Shown: positions 44,031 through 53,330 of the stretch, piece by piece | Position numbering within the stretch: the first letter of the stretch is position 1 | Layout: every line of letters begins with the position of its first letter | NCBI GenBank assembly: GCA_016702305.1 | Contig: JADJEH010000009.1 | Span: 278,013 to 342,012 of the forward strand | Direction of reading: 5' to 3' | Source: a bacterium | Lineage (GTDB): Bacteria; Electryoneota; RPQS01 | Length of the DNA stretch: 64,000 bases | Position numbers and translations under genes: made by a program | Notes under the pieces: generated by a model | Databases searched by the model: none | The model's input: the letters and a program-made list of their open reading frames with translations, nothing else | Told to the model about the DNA's origin: nothing

Positions 44031-45512
44031 TCAGTGTCGTTGACTCGATCCGCCATGTACCATATGCAGCAGGCTGTTCATCAGGCCTCGCAGTTGCTCA
44101 GATTGCCCGGCCAGCTCTTCGGATGCCGAGGCCCCCTCTTCGGCATTGGCGGCGCTGTTCTGTGTGACCTGATTAATCTGCTGAACCGCGATCGAAATTT
44201 GCTGAAGTCCGTGCGATTGCTCGGAAGATGCCGTCGCGACATCATTGGCCAGATTCGTGACCTTGTGCACGGCATCGCTGGTGCGCGTCAACGCCACGCG
44301 CAAGTCTTCAGTGATGATGGCCCCGTCTTTCACCCGCGTGACGTTGTCTTCAATAAGAGTGCTGGTGGTCTTCGCGGCCTCGGCGGCGCGCATCGCCAGA
44401 TTGCGCACCTCTTCGGCGACGACAGCGAAGCCCTTTCCGGCTTCACCAGCGCGCGCTGCTTCAACCGCGGCATTCAAGGCGAGTAAGTTCGTCTGGAAGG
44501 CGATCTCATCAATCGTTTTGAGGATTTTCGACGTCTGATCAGATGCAGATTTGATCTGACCCATTGCCGTTTCCATCTTGTTGGCCGCGGTAGCGGAATG
44601 CTTGACGGCATCATTGACTTGATTTGCCAAGGTCGAGACTTCGGCCGAGCGATCCGCGTTCTGATTTGTCATCGCGGTTAGCTCTTCGACGCTCGCCGAT
44701 GTCTCTTCAATGGACGCGGCCTGCTCCTGCGTTCCCTGTGCAACGCCTTGAGATGCCGCGGACACTTGGTCTGCGGCCGAAGCAATCTGCTTCGCAGCTT
44801 CCGTGGCTTCCGTGACAACCGCATCCAACCGTCTTGATAGTGACGTTGAGAGTGCGAATCCCAACAACATTGCGGCGACCAGGCCGACGATGACAAATGA
44901 AATGGCGACTTTCCCAGAGCGGGTGGCCGTCGCCATTCCAGCGTCGGCTTCCGCGATGCCCATCTTCAGGTTGAGGGCCACAATCTCGCGCAATTTGTCC
45001 GTGGCCATGCGCGTGTCCTTTTTCATCGCGCCCTGGGTGATCACCTGCATTTGATGCGCGAGCTCGTCGAGCTTCACCGGATCAGCCGTTGACAGCGAAG
45101 TCTGCGCGACGGTATTGAACTCGCGCCAGCCCGACTTCCAACTATTCCAGAGCGGGAGAAACTCATTCCACAACGCGGATTCTTCCGTGGTGTGCGGCAG
45201 CGGCTCAAAGATGCCGAATCCCTCTTCTGCTTGCGCCCAGGCCTTTGCAATACGGTCAGTGTATTCCTTGCGCGCATCTAAAGGCAGGTCCGTGTCCATG
45301 ACCATATAGCAGTTTAGGCGAACGCGATTTTGCGCGGCCTCGATCATCTGCAAACCGTACAGACTCGGGCTGCGGACATCTGCGTACGCGTGCAACGCAT
45401 CCGCTACACTTGTAGTACCCCAGTATCCCACACTTCCGACAATTGCCAGAATCACGGCAACTAGCCCAAATGCTCCAAAGAGCTTGGTTCTTAGCGATGA
45501 GTTCCCGAACAT
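44031..45512 (-). CDS. Methyl-accepting chemotaxis protein
   Basis: 493 residues. Two transmembrane helices (~10-32 and ~205-227) flank an extracytoplasmic four-helix-bundle sensor. No clear HAMP is seen beyond a short linker (RRLDAVVTEATEAAKQI). The cytoplasmic signalling hairpin tip reads EIAFQTNLLALNAAVEAARAGEAGKGFAVVAEEVRNLA, the binding site for CheA/CheW. The upstream GGGAGAAG supports the ATG at 45512. No other chemotaxis genes are nearby, so it acts with an array encoded elsewhere. Its location by the electron-transfer cluster allows, but does not show, an energy- or redox-taxis role. Confidence 0.95.
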   Translation of the reverse strand: MFGNSSLRTKLFGAFGLVAVILAIVGSVGYWGTTSVADALHAYADVRSPSLYGLQMIEAAQNRVRLNCYMVMDTDLPLDARKEYTDRIAKAWAQAEEGFGIFEPLPHTTEESALWNEFLPLWNSWKSGWREFNTVAQTSLSTADPVKLDELAHQMQVITQGAMKKDTRMATDKLREIVALNLKMGIAEADAGMATATRSGKVAISFVIVGLVAAMLLGFALSTSLSRRLDAVVTEATEAAKQIASAADQVSAASQGVAQGTQEQAASIEETSASVEELTAMTNQNADRSAEVSTLANQVNDAVKHSATAANKMETAMGQIKSASDQTSKILKTIDEIAFQTNLLALNAAVEAARAGEAGKGFAVVAEEVRNLAMRAAEAAKTTSTLIEDNVTRVKDGAIITEDLRVALTRTSDAVHKVTNLANDVATASSEQSHGLQQISIAVQQINQVTQNSAANAEEGASASEELAGQSEQLRGLMNSLLHMVHGGSSQRH

Positions 45513-45861
45513 GGTTTCTTCTCCCTTTTGCCCGTCAAAGTGCTGGCGACATACTAATCATGTCACATCTTGGTGACGCGATGTACTGGCAATGCACGTG
45601 CCAGATATTTACCATGAACACAGAAAATTCGATACTGAATTCGCGCAAGAACTTGAGTTTAGGTCAAAAGGCCGGATGTTCATGCTGGGTGTCCTTTCTC
45701 ATTCGCCTTTGTTGATTCGATTAGTCGGTGCATTCGATTTCTATCCGTCGCACGAGATATGCACGCGCATTGTGTGAACTACTTGAGAAACCGATCTAAT
45801 CAAACGAGCCCGGGTAGAATTACCCGGGCTCGCTTACGCTCGAACTTGATATAGTATGGAA
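45513..45861. other. Intergenic region without a gene
   Basis: 349 bases between the chemoreceptor start and the POT transporter stop. The right part holds the hairpin terminator at 45805-45832. The left part should contain the chemoreceptor promoter, but neither a sigma-70 nor a flagellar sigma-28 consensus was identified with confidence. Confidence 0.5.
45805..45832 (-). terminator. Terminator of the POT transporter gene
   Basis: CGAGCCCGGGTA and its exact complement form a 12-base stem with a GAAT loop. On the minus strand it is followed by TTTGATT, just after the transporter stop at 45862. Confidence 0.75.
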
Positions 45862-47658
45862 CTACTCTGGATTACCCCGTTTCAACACCAATCGGTCATA
45901 CAACACCAGGATGACGGCCGTCAAGAGCGCTAATCCTCCAAAAATCATCCACATTAGATCGGGTCTTCCCTGGTCGCGCGCAAGGGAACCATATAGCTCA
46001 CCTGACAGCCTTCCTCCGAAAATATTGCCGAGTGCGATGGTCCAGAAGTAGAAACCCATATACATCGCGACCTTCTGCTGTGGTGCGATGCGTCCGACAT
46101 ACTCCTGACTCTTTGGCGACGCAATCATCTCGCCGAAGGCAAAGATCGTAATGGCCAGCGTCACAAGCCAACCGGTAGAGAGCCACGCGCTCATCCCAAT
46201 TCCCACGGCCGATACGAGAATGCCGACCACCATGACTGACAGTGGTGGAAAGAAGCCGATCAGGAACGACACGAGAATCTGAAAGACAACTATCGCACCC
46301 GCGTCAATGTTGATAATGTACTCCGGGTTTACCTGTCGGTACTTCTCCGCCCAAGTTCGGGCGAGCGTCTGCGCAGCGCCCGAATCCACCACCCACTTGC
46401 CATCGTTCGACGGTACAGCACCCAACCCCGCCAACGATGCGCGGATATCATCCTCGGGCACACGAACCTTAAAGTCAAACAAGGTCCGTCTGAACTTCGT
46501 GGCCTCTTCCTGCGATATGCCGAAACGCGCCACGGAGCCTTCGGCCGCGCGCGGCGCGGATTGCTCGCTGACGTATTTTTGAATCTCCGTGGCCAACAAT
46601 GGCTCATTGACCGCGGCAAATTCGCGGGCGAAGTCTTCCCCAACCCAATTGCGTGCCGTGTGCACCATGTCGCTGGTATCCACAAAATCTCGGATATACT
46701 CGGGCATCGTCAGGAAGATCTGATTAAACGACGTCCAGAATCCTGACAGAATGAGAAGGTACAGCGCGAACTTCCAATTGCCGAGTTTGAGCGGCTGCAT
46801 CAGCCACGAGCCCGCCGTCATCGTCTTGCCGCGCGCCCGCAGTGGGATATCCAGAAGCATGTTGGCCGCGACCCAGATTGCGCCGATCCAGAGCATCTGA
46901 TTCCACGTGATATAACGTCCCGAAATTGCCAGCAGCGAGAGCAGGACGAAGACCAGCAGGAAGAATCGCCCGTTGCCGAGAACCTCGACGATTCCAGCCA
47001 GCACCTGCTTGATTGATCGCTTCTCGCCGCTCGCCGCTTCGGTAGTCGGTTCTTTATAGAAGACCAGCAGCCAGATGAAGTTGCAGGCAATCCAGAACGA
47101 CGATGCGATGAACACCCAATCCCAACCATATCTCACGCGCACGATGCCCGCCACAATCGGACCGACGAATCCGCCGATATTGACCATCATGTAGAAGATG
47201 CCAAACCCCATCGAGGAATTCGTCTCGTCGGTTGTGCGTGCCACCGTGCCGACTACGACAGGTTTGAAGATCGCCGCGCCGACCGCCACGAATAGAAACG
47301 CCATGAAAAACGCCCCGAACGCGTGGAACTGCCCGAGCAGATAGTATGCGGGCACCATCAGGGTATAGGCGACCAGAAACGTCTTCTTGTAACCGAAGCG
47401 GTCGCCCAACGCACCGAACACGACAGGCAAGAGATAGAGGATGAACGGGACAACGCCCTGCAGCATACCACGCTGCTCGGACGTGAAGCCTAAGGCGCCT
47501 TCAGCTTTTGAACCGGTAATGTATAGCGTGGAGACGGCGAAAAAGCCGTACCAGGCCAACCGTTCAAAAATTTCCATCGTGTTGGCGACCCAGAAACTCT
47601 GCGGCAGCTTCGAGCGCGGCTTGCGCGCTGCGCCGGGGGAAGGAGGTGTACCTGTCAT
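45862..47658 (-). CDS. POT-family proton-dependent oligopeptide transporter
   Basis: 598 residues with about 12-14 transmembrane helices in two halves. The first helix carries the POT signature as MEIFERLAWYGFF (ExxER-type proton-coupling motif). The MFS loop motif GALGDRFGYKKTFL and the second family signature FGIFYMMVNIGGFVGPIVAG follow. A ~150-residue soluble insertion between helices (about 310-440) is larger than in most bacterial members. It should import di- and tripeptides with protons. It is a single gene with its own terminator. Confidence 0.9.
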   Translation of the reverse strand: MTGTPPSPGAARKPRSKLPQSFWVANTMEIFERLAWYGFFAVSTLYITGSKAEGALGFTSEQRGMLQGVVPFILYLLPVVFGALGDRFGYKKTFLVAYTLMVPAYYLLGQFHAFGAFFMAFLFVAVGAAIFKPVVVGTVARTTDETNSSMGFGIFYMMVNIGGFVGPIVAGIVRVRYGWDWVFIASSFWIACNFIWLLVFYKEPTTEAASGEKRSIKQVLAGIVEVLGNGRFFLLVFVLLSLLAISGRYITWNQMLWIGAIWVAANMLLDIPLRARGKTMTAGSWLMQPLKLGNWKFALYLLILSGFWTSFNQIFLTMPEYIRDFVDTSDMVHTARNWVGEDFAREFAAVNEPLLATEIQKYVSEQSAPRAAEGSVARFGISQEEATKFRRTLFDFKVRVPEDDIRASLAGLGAVPSNDGKWVVDSGAAQTLARTWAEKYRQVNPEYIINIDAGAIVVFQILVSFLIGFFPPLSVMVVGILVSAVGIGMSAWLSTGWLVTLAITIFAFGEMIASPKSQEYVGRIAPQQKVAMYMGFYFWTIALGNIFGGRLSGELYGSLARDQGRPDLMWMIFGGLALLTAVILVLYDRLVLKRGNPE

Positions 47659-48075
47659 GGGGGGAGTGTCCGCTCAGGGGTGAGAATGCGAACGGCGCTG
47701 GGCCGAAGGAATCGGCCAGCGATGAATGTCAAGAAACACGAAAAGCGCGACGGATTTACCGTGCGCGCCGCTCAGTCAAACAAAATTGTTGAGACGTTCC
47801 CGCGAGCCGCCATAAGTGACGCCTGCCGCTAAAGTGTCTCAGCATCCTGCCCAATCACCTACGGCTCGACCGTGGTGACGCTCAAGATATTGATAATAAT
47901 GTGTTTAATATATTATTTTGGCGCGACCTCGGGGCTCATCGTTCAAGAGCCGACCCTGCTTGCCCAGCCCAAGGTGCGCCGCGACCAGCACAGAGAATTT
48001 AGCGAACCGTTAGCAAGAATGCAATTCTTGAACACCCGCCACTGTGATGTACAGTGGTCTGCGGTGCTGCGGTCG
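47659..48075. other. Intergenic region without a recognizable gene
   Basis: 417 bases. It contains a hairpin at 47697-47720 (GCTGGGCCGA/TCGGCCAGC) that would lie in the leader of the POT transcript, and an A+T-rich patch at 47885-47925 that may hold its promoter. A 79-residue plus-strand frame at 47872-48111 has a hydrophobic start but no ribosome binding site and overlaps the next gene; I do not call it. Confidence 0.5.
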
Positions 48076-48636
48076 CTACCTCTTGTCGGCCTCTGCCGCG
48101 CGCTTAAATAGCATCCCGGCCACTACAAACGCCCCGGCGAACATCGCGTTCAAGATGAAAACGCCGACGATCCCCGGCGTATTATCAAAGGACGGCCGCC
48201 AGATGATCAGCGCGACGAACGGCACCAGTGCCTGCGCCGCTGCCGTAACGAACGCCGCCCTCGCCATACCCTGCGGCCGGAGCCGTGCGCTGGCAATTCC
48301 AATCAGCCCAACCACAATCACTCCGACATACAGCGCGTTCGCCGGATTATCTTCGGAGCCAATGATGCCGACCGCGAGATTAATCCAGATGAGCGCTAAT
48401 CCTGTCATCACCGCAACGGCGACGCCAAGCCGGTAAACGGGGCTTTTCGAAGCGCGAGATATCATCACATACGCCAGACCCGTCCCAAACAGCAGCACAC
48501 CGGCGATAACAAAATCGGACACCGACCAGTTAACCTCGCGTGTGAACCGCATGGCCATCAACGGCAGCAAGAGAATTGTGGCCGTTACCAGTGTGATGTT
48601 CCGAAGTTGGCGGCGCATGCTCGGCACAGCGTTCAT
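48076..48636 (-). CDS. Six-helix membrane protein of unknown function
   Basis: 186 residues from the ATG at 48636, which follows GAGGATAA (the frame is open to a TTG at 48660). About six hydrophobic helices are visible: NITLVTATILLLPLMAMRF, VIAGVLLFGTGLAYVMI, LGVAVAVMTGLALIWINLAVGIIG, ALYVGVIVVGLIGIASA, AALVTAA-like and GIVGVFILNAMFAGAFVVAGMLFKRA. Similar short proteins are common unannotated membrane proteins in many bacteria. No catalytic or transport motif can be named. Confidence 0.7.
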   Translation of the reverse strand: MNAVPSMRRQLRNITLVTATILLLPLMAMRFTREVNWSVSDFVIAGVLLFGTGLAYVMISRASKSPVYRLGVAVAVMTGLALIWINLAVGIIGSEDNPANALYVGVIVVGLIGIASARLRPQGMARAAFVTAAAQALVPFVALIIWRPSFDNTPGIVGVFILNAMFAGAFVVAGMLFKRAAEADKR

Positions 48637-49217
48637 CGGCGTGTTATCCTCTGTGGTCAATTTGTTTCAGGGCCAGTGAATATACGAAGTACTCCTGTTC
48701 GAAGTTCCGTCCATAACTAATCTTGCCCCGAAAACTGAATCACCTTGCAAGTTTGAGATCGGCCGTATTTGGAGGGTGAAGCAGGCTGGTTTGGTCAGGG
48801 CTAGATATCATCCGAAGCAGAAGACTCCGATGGAGTACCGGACTTCAAGATGGATCAGGCGGATCGGTTAGTATGTCGCCGTAGTCACGAGAGCAGGTGG
48901 TTTCACCGCCTGGCAACGTACAGATTCAAACGTTGAGCATTGTCGGTTTCTTCATAAGCGCACCGTGGGTGGGTCGGACGTGGCACACCCATAGCAGGTC
49001 TTCCCAAAAAAAATAGCCCGCAAGCCATATACTCAATAGCTTGCGGGCATCAGCGGAGAGAGGGGGATTCGATGAATCCAAATTTCTTATGCCTCAGTAT
49101 TTACGAGAATTGCGCTGAAGCTATTTGGTTTCACTGCACTTCGCATCGGTTCGGCATTGGTACAGTTTGTCACGATTTAGCTCGGTTTAGCACGGCTGTA
49201 GGCACAGATCTGGCGCA
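48637..49217. other. Gene-free left border of the accessory island
   Basis: About 580 bases with no convincing gene. Composition shifts toward A+T across it. It contains the minus-strand terminator at 49004-49048 that closes the island's last transcript. No tRNA, integrase or clear attachment repeat was found here. Confidence 0.5.
49004..49048 (-). terminator. Terminator of the island's minus-strand transcript
   Basis: GCCCGCAAGC (49016-49025) is the exact complement of 49039-49048. On the minus strand the stem is followed by CTATTTTTTTTGGG. It lies about 170 bases after the HTH gene stop. Confidence 0.85.
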
Positions 49218-49886
49218 TCAGCGTCGTTTCTTCGGCTGCGAGCGCATATAATGGTCAAGGTCGGATTTCCGAAAACGCTTTTGCGGTGTCCGTATCAGTA
49301 TTCCACTTTGCGCGAGCTTGTATACTTTGCTTGTCGACAGCGAAAGGTAGTCAGCGGCTTCGGCTGTCGTCATTACGTCCGGAGCGACTATGGCACTTGG
49401 AATGCCTTTGCGGTCCAAGAGGGTTCCCTGGACAATATACGCACGCATAGGCAAGTCTGTCAAGTCCTTCCTAAGTTTGGAGAATAAGTTCTCTCTATCC
49501 TTCACTATTTCGCCCGTGACTTCAAGAACCCCGTCCTGCCCTACTGTAAACCAGTAGTGGAATCCCTGTTCATCTACCAGCATCTGCAGCTGATGGGCAT
49601 CCCCAAGCACAACGTCTTTCAGCCTAAAGCCGGGTCGGAGAACAATCGAAATCGTTTCACCAGCTTTCATCACCTCGTTGATGTGCAGGATTCCGTTTGC
49701 GTTGATAATCGGTTTGCACTTTCGCAGTGATCTCGACGAGGTGCCTTTGGGGGCCATCTGAGAGTTCAAGATCGACGATACCTTGCCTAGTGACAGATCG
49801 ATTTCAAGCGGAGGTTCAAAGCGATGTTCTTGGCGCAAGGAATTCTCAACATGATCGAGCAATGTGATGTGCCGCGAAATCACCAT
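49218..49886 (-). CDS. Excisionase-type helix-turn-helix protein with an unknown N-terminal region
   Basis: 222 residues; AGGAC lies 6 bases before the ATG at 49886. The C-terminal ~50 residues are a MerR/excisionase-like HTH (MTTAEAADYLSLSTSKVYKLAQSG, then RFRKSDLDHYM), a compact domain for DNA binding. The first ~165 residues match nothing I recognise; they have alternating strands (GETISIVLRPGFRLKDVVLGD, GFHYWFTVGQDGVLEVTGEIV). It follows the MCM-like gene on the same strand and may regulate it or act with it on DNA. No integrase accompanies it. Confidence 0.72.
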   Translation of the reverse strand: MVISRHITLLDHVENSLRQEHRFEPPLEIDLSLGKVSSILNSQMAPKGTSSRSLRKCKPIINANGILHINEVMKAGETISIVLRPGFRLKDVVLGDAHQLQMLVDEQGFHYWFTVGQDGVLEVTGEIVKDRENLFSKLRKDLTDLPMRAYIVQGTLLDRKGIPSAIVAPDVMTTAEAADYLSLSTSKVYKLAQSGILIRTPQKRFRKSDLDHYMRSQPKKRR

Positions 49887-50057
49887 ACGCGTCCTATGTG
49901 GTCAAGCCCCCAACGGCCGAACGGTGGGTAGAATCTGGTATCCCGACCCAAGACAACGGTCTGCCATGTTAACGTGAATCGGGACTGGGTTTCCGGTGAC
50001 GGGTAAAGCGTGTGGCAGAGTTCCCACACTGATAGAATGGCGTTTGGCGAGATAGTT

Positions 50058-50085
50058 ATATTATTGTTTATCATAAATTTGACAA
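50058..50085 (-). promoter_or_regulatory. Candidate promoter for the HTH gene
   Basis: On the minus strand TTGTCA (50080-50085) and TAATAT (50058-50063) are 16 bases apart, close to a sigma-70 consensus. It lies about 170 bases before the HTH start. A 64-codon frame (49880-50074) falls in this leader but lacks a ribosome binding site. Confidence 0.35.
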
Positions 50086-50104
50086 ATCACCATTCGCCAT
50101 TCCG

Positions 50105-52111
50105 TCATTCACTAGTTTGCTCCACACGGTAGAACCCGTGACGTTGCTTCTTTGCGATCGTGTTCAGGTCGCGCCGCGTTGAAGACTCGGAGACTTGTTG
50201 CCCCAACTCCTCTTGAACTGCCTTGAGCACTTGGGGCACAGTCACATCCTGTCCACCAAAACGACGGATGATAAAGTCCTGGCGGTCCTTGACCTTTGTT
50301 TGAACAGGCGCGTGGTTCCAGGTTTCTGGTACTTCAAAGTCCTCTATAGTTCGCAGAAAATCCATTTTTGCCTTAACATATCGAAAAGCTTCGTCAACAT
50401 CCTCTTTAACAGCCACAGATCGAGCATCTGCACGGGCAATTGCGAATATCAGTTTGTGAATGCTATTGGCGAGACGGGTCTGATAATCACCCAATAGATT
50501 GCGATGCGACAAGTGTCCCCGATTCACTTCAAGCAACTCCTCCTGCTTGGATCGGATGTAATCCTCCACTAAATTCGCTGGAATCGTAACTTCATCGTGC
50601 TTCGTTCGCAGATAGGCAATCAACACCTGAAGTTGCCTAGCCGCCGAAGACAACTGCCGCTTGTTTGGAAACCTCGTCGTCTTAGGAGTCCCTGAGTGCA
50701 TCTGCAATGCAATTCCCATTTGTCGCCCGGTATCTCGTGGGATGTTTACGATAAAATCGAAGCGCGTCAGGACATTCATGGAAACTCCCAAGTCTGAAAG
50801 TCTCTCCTGCGGTGATGCGAGAGCCTCGGCATCAGCCAAGCTGACGTCACTCTGCTTGTTCATGTCTATATGGATTGAAGTAAGCGCGTGATGTTCTTTG
50901 TTCGCTGCCGTTGAATCCACGACTCGTCCGTCCTCCATCACCATGGAGAAAACGCCCATTATTTCGGTCTTTCGTTCCACGTGATGAAAATCTTGTACCA
51001 CAAAGGTCCCGCGATGCGCCATTGGAATGTAACCGGGGTCTGAAGTCCACCCGCCATCCCGCTTCACGGCCTTGCCCGCAATTCCAGCCACAGTGATCTT
51101 TCCTGGGTGAGCTTCTTTGCAAACAGGGTTCAAGATATGTGCAGCCTCTGTTAGTAGCTTCTTGCCCACAGCAGGAGAGCCGATGATCAGTGAATGTAGT
51201 TTGTGTGAGAGCGAACGTCGTGCATCGTAGCCATCTGAAAGAGCCTGTAGTACCATGAATGAAAGACTACGATCAAGTGTCTCCGCGTCTTCAAGTCCCT
51301 TGATGCCGATAATCTCGATCAGATTCTCCCTTACATGGTTCATTATTGCGCCTGATTGACCCGACAACTCGTCTACCAGTGCGGCAGCTTCAGCAATTTC
51401 ATTTCGTGTTGCGCGAACCATCTGTAGCGGGTTTTCCGATGGGGCGATATCGATTAAGTAAAACTTGTAGATAGGAATCAAGGATGTAGACTTAGGAGGT
51501 TTGGCTGGGAGTATTGTGCCGCAGAAGTCGAACAGATGAAAGCCAGCAAACATGGATTGAACTCGGTCCAACAACTCGGGATCTGCTATATCACAGGTGC
51601 AAAGCTCATCGCCGAGATCATCTGCGAGTTCGACATCGATTGTATCAAGATTGCCGGCACAATCATACCGAGGCGTCACGTCTGACATGCTACGAATTAC
51701 GCCACGGATTCGAATGGGTCGACCAATGTTGCGGCGACGGCAGATCTCCATAATGTTTGCGTAGTCAACGGACGTCCAATCGAAGCCACTCAATTTGCGC
51801 AGGGACTCGACCATCTCTTCAACGACCTCATACACCCAACGCTCTACATCTTCTTCGTCATCAGGAGACGAATCTGGTTCGCCTAAGTCTTCACTCTCTC
51901 CATCTTCATCGTTGAGACGTTCCTCATCCTCACCGATACCTTCTATGTTCTCATCGCGACCCTCTTCAGAGTCGTCTTCAACCTCAATTTCAGATGAATC
52001 TAAAGCGAATTCAAGCGGGACTTTGACCTTGTCTACCAGCCAAATTGCAAAGTTACTCAACGTTTGCCCAATCAACGCAAGCTCGGTGCTTGAGAGTATT
52101 CTGCCTTTCAA
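50105..52111 (-). CDS. Divergent MCM-like AAA+ ATPase
   Basis: About 668 residues from a TTG at 52111 preceded by AAAGGACAG; the frame is open to 52132. After an acidic stretch (~residues 45-90, mostly Glu/Asp/Ser) comes an OB-like segment GRPIRIRGVIRSMSDVTPRYD, which resembles the MCM N-terminal domain. The AAA+ core shows Walker A IIGSPAVGKK, an MCM-like helix-2 insert (VVDSTAANKEHHALTSIHIDMN), a sensor 1 Asn and the arginine finger region VLTRFDFIVNIPRD. The Walker B is changed: MAHRGTFVVQDFHHV stands where MCMs have DRGxxCIDEFDKM. The C-terminus has a winged-helix-like tail. Helicase activity is doubtful. Confidence 0.72.
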   Translation of the reverse strand: MKGRILSSTELALIGQTLSNFAIWLVDKVKVPLEFALDSSEIEVEDDSEEGRDENIEGIGEDEERLNDEDGESEDLGEPDSSPDDEEDVERWVYEVVEEMVESLRKLSGFDWTSVDYANIMEICRRRNIGRPIRIRGVIRSMSDVTPRYDCAGNLDTIDVELADDLGDELCTCDIADPELLDRVQSMFAGFHLFDFCGTILPAKPPKSTSLIPIYKFYLIDIAPSENPLQMVRATRNEIAEAAALVDELSGQSGAIMNHVRENLIEIIGIKGLEDAETLDRSLSFMVLQALSDGYDARRSLSHKLHSLIIGSPAVGKKLLTEAAHILNPVCKEAHPGKITVAGIAGKAVKRDGGWTSDPGYIPMAHRGTFVVQDFHHVERKTEIMGVFSMVMEDGRVVDSTAANKEHHALTSIHIDMNKQSDVSLADAEALASPQERLSDLGVSMNVLTRFDFIVNIPRDTGRQMGIALQMHSGTPKTTRFPNKRQLSSAARQLQVLIAYLRTKHDEVTIPANLVEDYIRSKQEELLEVNRGHLSHRNLLGDYQTRLANSIHKLIFAIARADARSVAVKEDVDEAFRYVKAKMDFLRTIEDFEVPETWNHAPVQTKVKDRQDFIIRRFGGQDVTVPQVLKAVQEELGQQVSESSTRRDLNTIAKKQRHGFYRVEQTSE

Positions 52112-52254
52112 GAGTACTGTCCTTTCGTGCAAGTAATTTTCTTTAATTGGTCTGGCCCCATTCTCCGTACCAGCTGCAGGACTATAGTCGCTTCCGGTGC
52201 CGGCGGCTTGTAGCCATTGAGCTGTGCGGCCTTACCGTGTTGTAATACACCAGG

Positions 52255-52272
52255 CAAGGTACTTACACCTTG
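52255..52272. repeat. Palindromic site upstream of the MCM-like gene
   Basis: CAAGGT and ACCTTG flank ACTTAC in the 264-base gap between the MCM-like gene and the defence-type operon. It could be an operator, for example of the HTH protein. Nothing else recognizable lies in the gap. Confidence 0.3.
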
Positions 52273-52375
52273 GCTCTAAGCCGTGGTTGCCTTTATCCTT
52301 TTGTGCCAAATGCGCTTATGGAAACAGACAACCGACAATAGGCATAAGTGCCTTTTGTAATCCGACATTGCGCGA

Positions 52376-53329
52376 CTAGCCCTTTGTTATCTTGGGACCG
52401 ACATATACGACATAAACTGGGGCCTCAAAAGTAATAGGCCATGAGAAATGCAGACGAAACTGAGGCGACTTCGTTTTTCCGTGCCAAGGGCAAAACAGCG
52501 TGCTATCAGAATCTTGCGGATGTCGAAATGTCATTTGTTGTCTGAATTCTTGCTTTTCTGAGTCCGACGAGTCAGAAAACCAGTGCTTCTCACCACCAAA
52601 ATGATTCGCGATTATCCGATGACCATCGGCAGTACGAGTACCATTCTCGTCAAAGCAAGACTTAAGACGTTCCAAAACATGAAGGATACTCAGAATGCGC
52701 CCTGCAGCTCCTGGTACAAAAGGATGTCTTGCCAGAGGCTCAAAGGCATCGCTGGAAAATGAAAGTAAAGCGTACCGAGATTTACAGTAGTCTTCGAGTT
52801 GCTCCCATGACGCTGGCGGCGCAGATACTGTATGTAGTAACGCTTGGATGCACGCTATTTCCCAATAATTGTCAACATTGATTATCTCGATTTCATGACT
52901 ATCACGAATCCATTCAACTGTGACTGGAGTGAAAAGCCAACCAGAAGGCGCAATACTCACTAGAGCGCGTTCAATGCCGCGGTGACAGCAGAATGCTGAT
53001 TCACCAACGGCTGTATCCGTGACAACGTCGTCTTTGCACGCCAAATATTCGCCTGAATCATGAAGCCGCGAGTCCTCCCAAAACGGCCCCTGAATTCTCA
53101 TCCACTGTAAGATAGCTCGGGCCTCGTCCTTGTCAAAAGCTTGTATTGCCTGAAAGAGTGTCAGTGATGGGGTGGCCTGTGAACACGCCAAGTTATGATG
53201 ACATAACAATTCAACACCAAAGCGCTTCGCCAACCGTCTAACGGCCATTAAACTGTCTATCGCTTCTTTTAAATCGGAGGTGCTACTAAACTGGCCGTGG
53301 ATCGAGCAATCGTTAAGCATAAGATCCAC
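52376..53329 (-). CDS. Unknown protein, third gene of the DUF262-AAA operon
   Basis: 317 residues from a GTG at 53329 preceded by GGGGAGA (a TTG at 53350 is also in frame). I do not recognise the family. Visible features are an N-terminal helical part (LKEAIDSLMAVRRLAKRFG), a middle region with CHRGIERALVSI, and a distinctive C-terminus: FRHPQDSDSTLFCPWHGK, YF-type strands RLHFSWPITFEAP and VYVVYVGPKITK. The C-terminal CxWHGK...HFxWP...YVGPK pattern looks like a conserved domain. It begins 1 base after the AAA ATPase stop and so probably acts with it. Confidence 0.7.
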   Translation of the reverse strand: MDLMLNDCSIHGQFSSTSDLKEAIDSLMAVRRLAKRFGVELLCHHNLACSQATPSLTLFQAIQAFDKDEARAILQWMRIQGPFWEDSRLHDSGEYLACKDDVVTDTAVGESAFCCHRGIERALVSIAPSGWLFTPVTVEWIRDSHEIEIINVDNYWEIACIQALLHTVSAPPASWEQLEDYCKSRYALLSFSSDAFEPLARHPFVPGAAGRILSILHVLERLKSCFDENGTRTADGHRIIANHFGGEKHWFSDSSDSEKQEFRQQMTFRHPQDSDSTLFCPWHGKTKSPQFRLHFSWPITFEAPVYVVYVGPKITKG

Positions 53330-53330
53330 A

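Noticed and set aside
47872..48111. 79-codon plus-strand frame with a hydrophobic start
   Set aside because: No ribosome binding site, and it overlaps the end of the convergent membrane-protein gene.
48637..49217. tRNA gene as insertion site at the island border
   Set aside because: No T-arm-like GTTCGAATCC segment or cloverleaf could be found here or at 62.1-63.2 kb.
49880..50074. 64-codon minus-strand frame between the MCM-like and HTH genes
   Set aside because: It has no ribosome binding site, overlaps the HTH start and has an unusual Pro/Trp/Arg-rich end; better explained as leader sequence after the promoter at 50058-50085.
52111..52132. TTG at 52132 as the start of the MCM-like protein
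   Set aside because: No ribosome binding site precedes it, whereas AAAGGACAG precedes the TTG at 52111; still uncertain.
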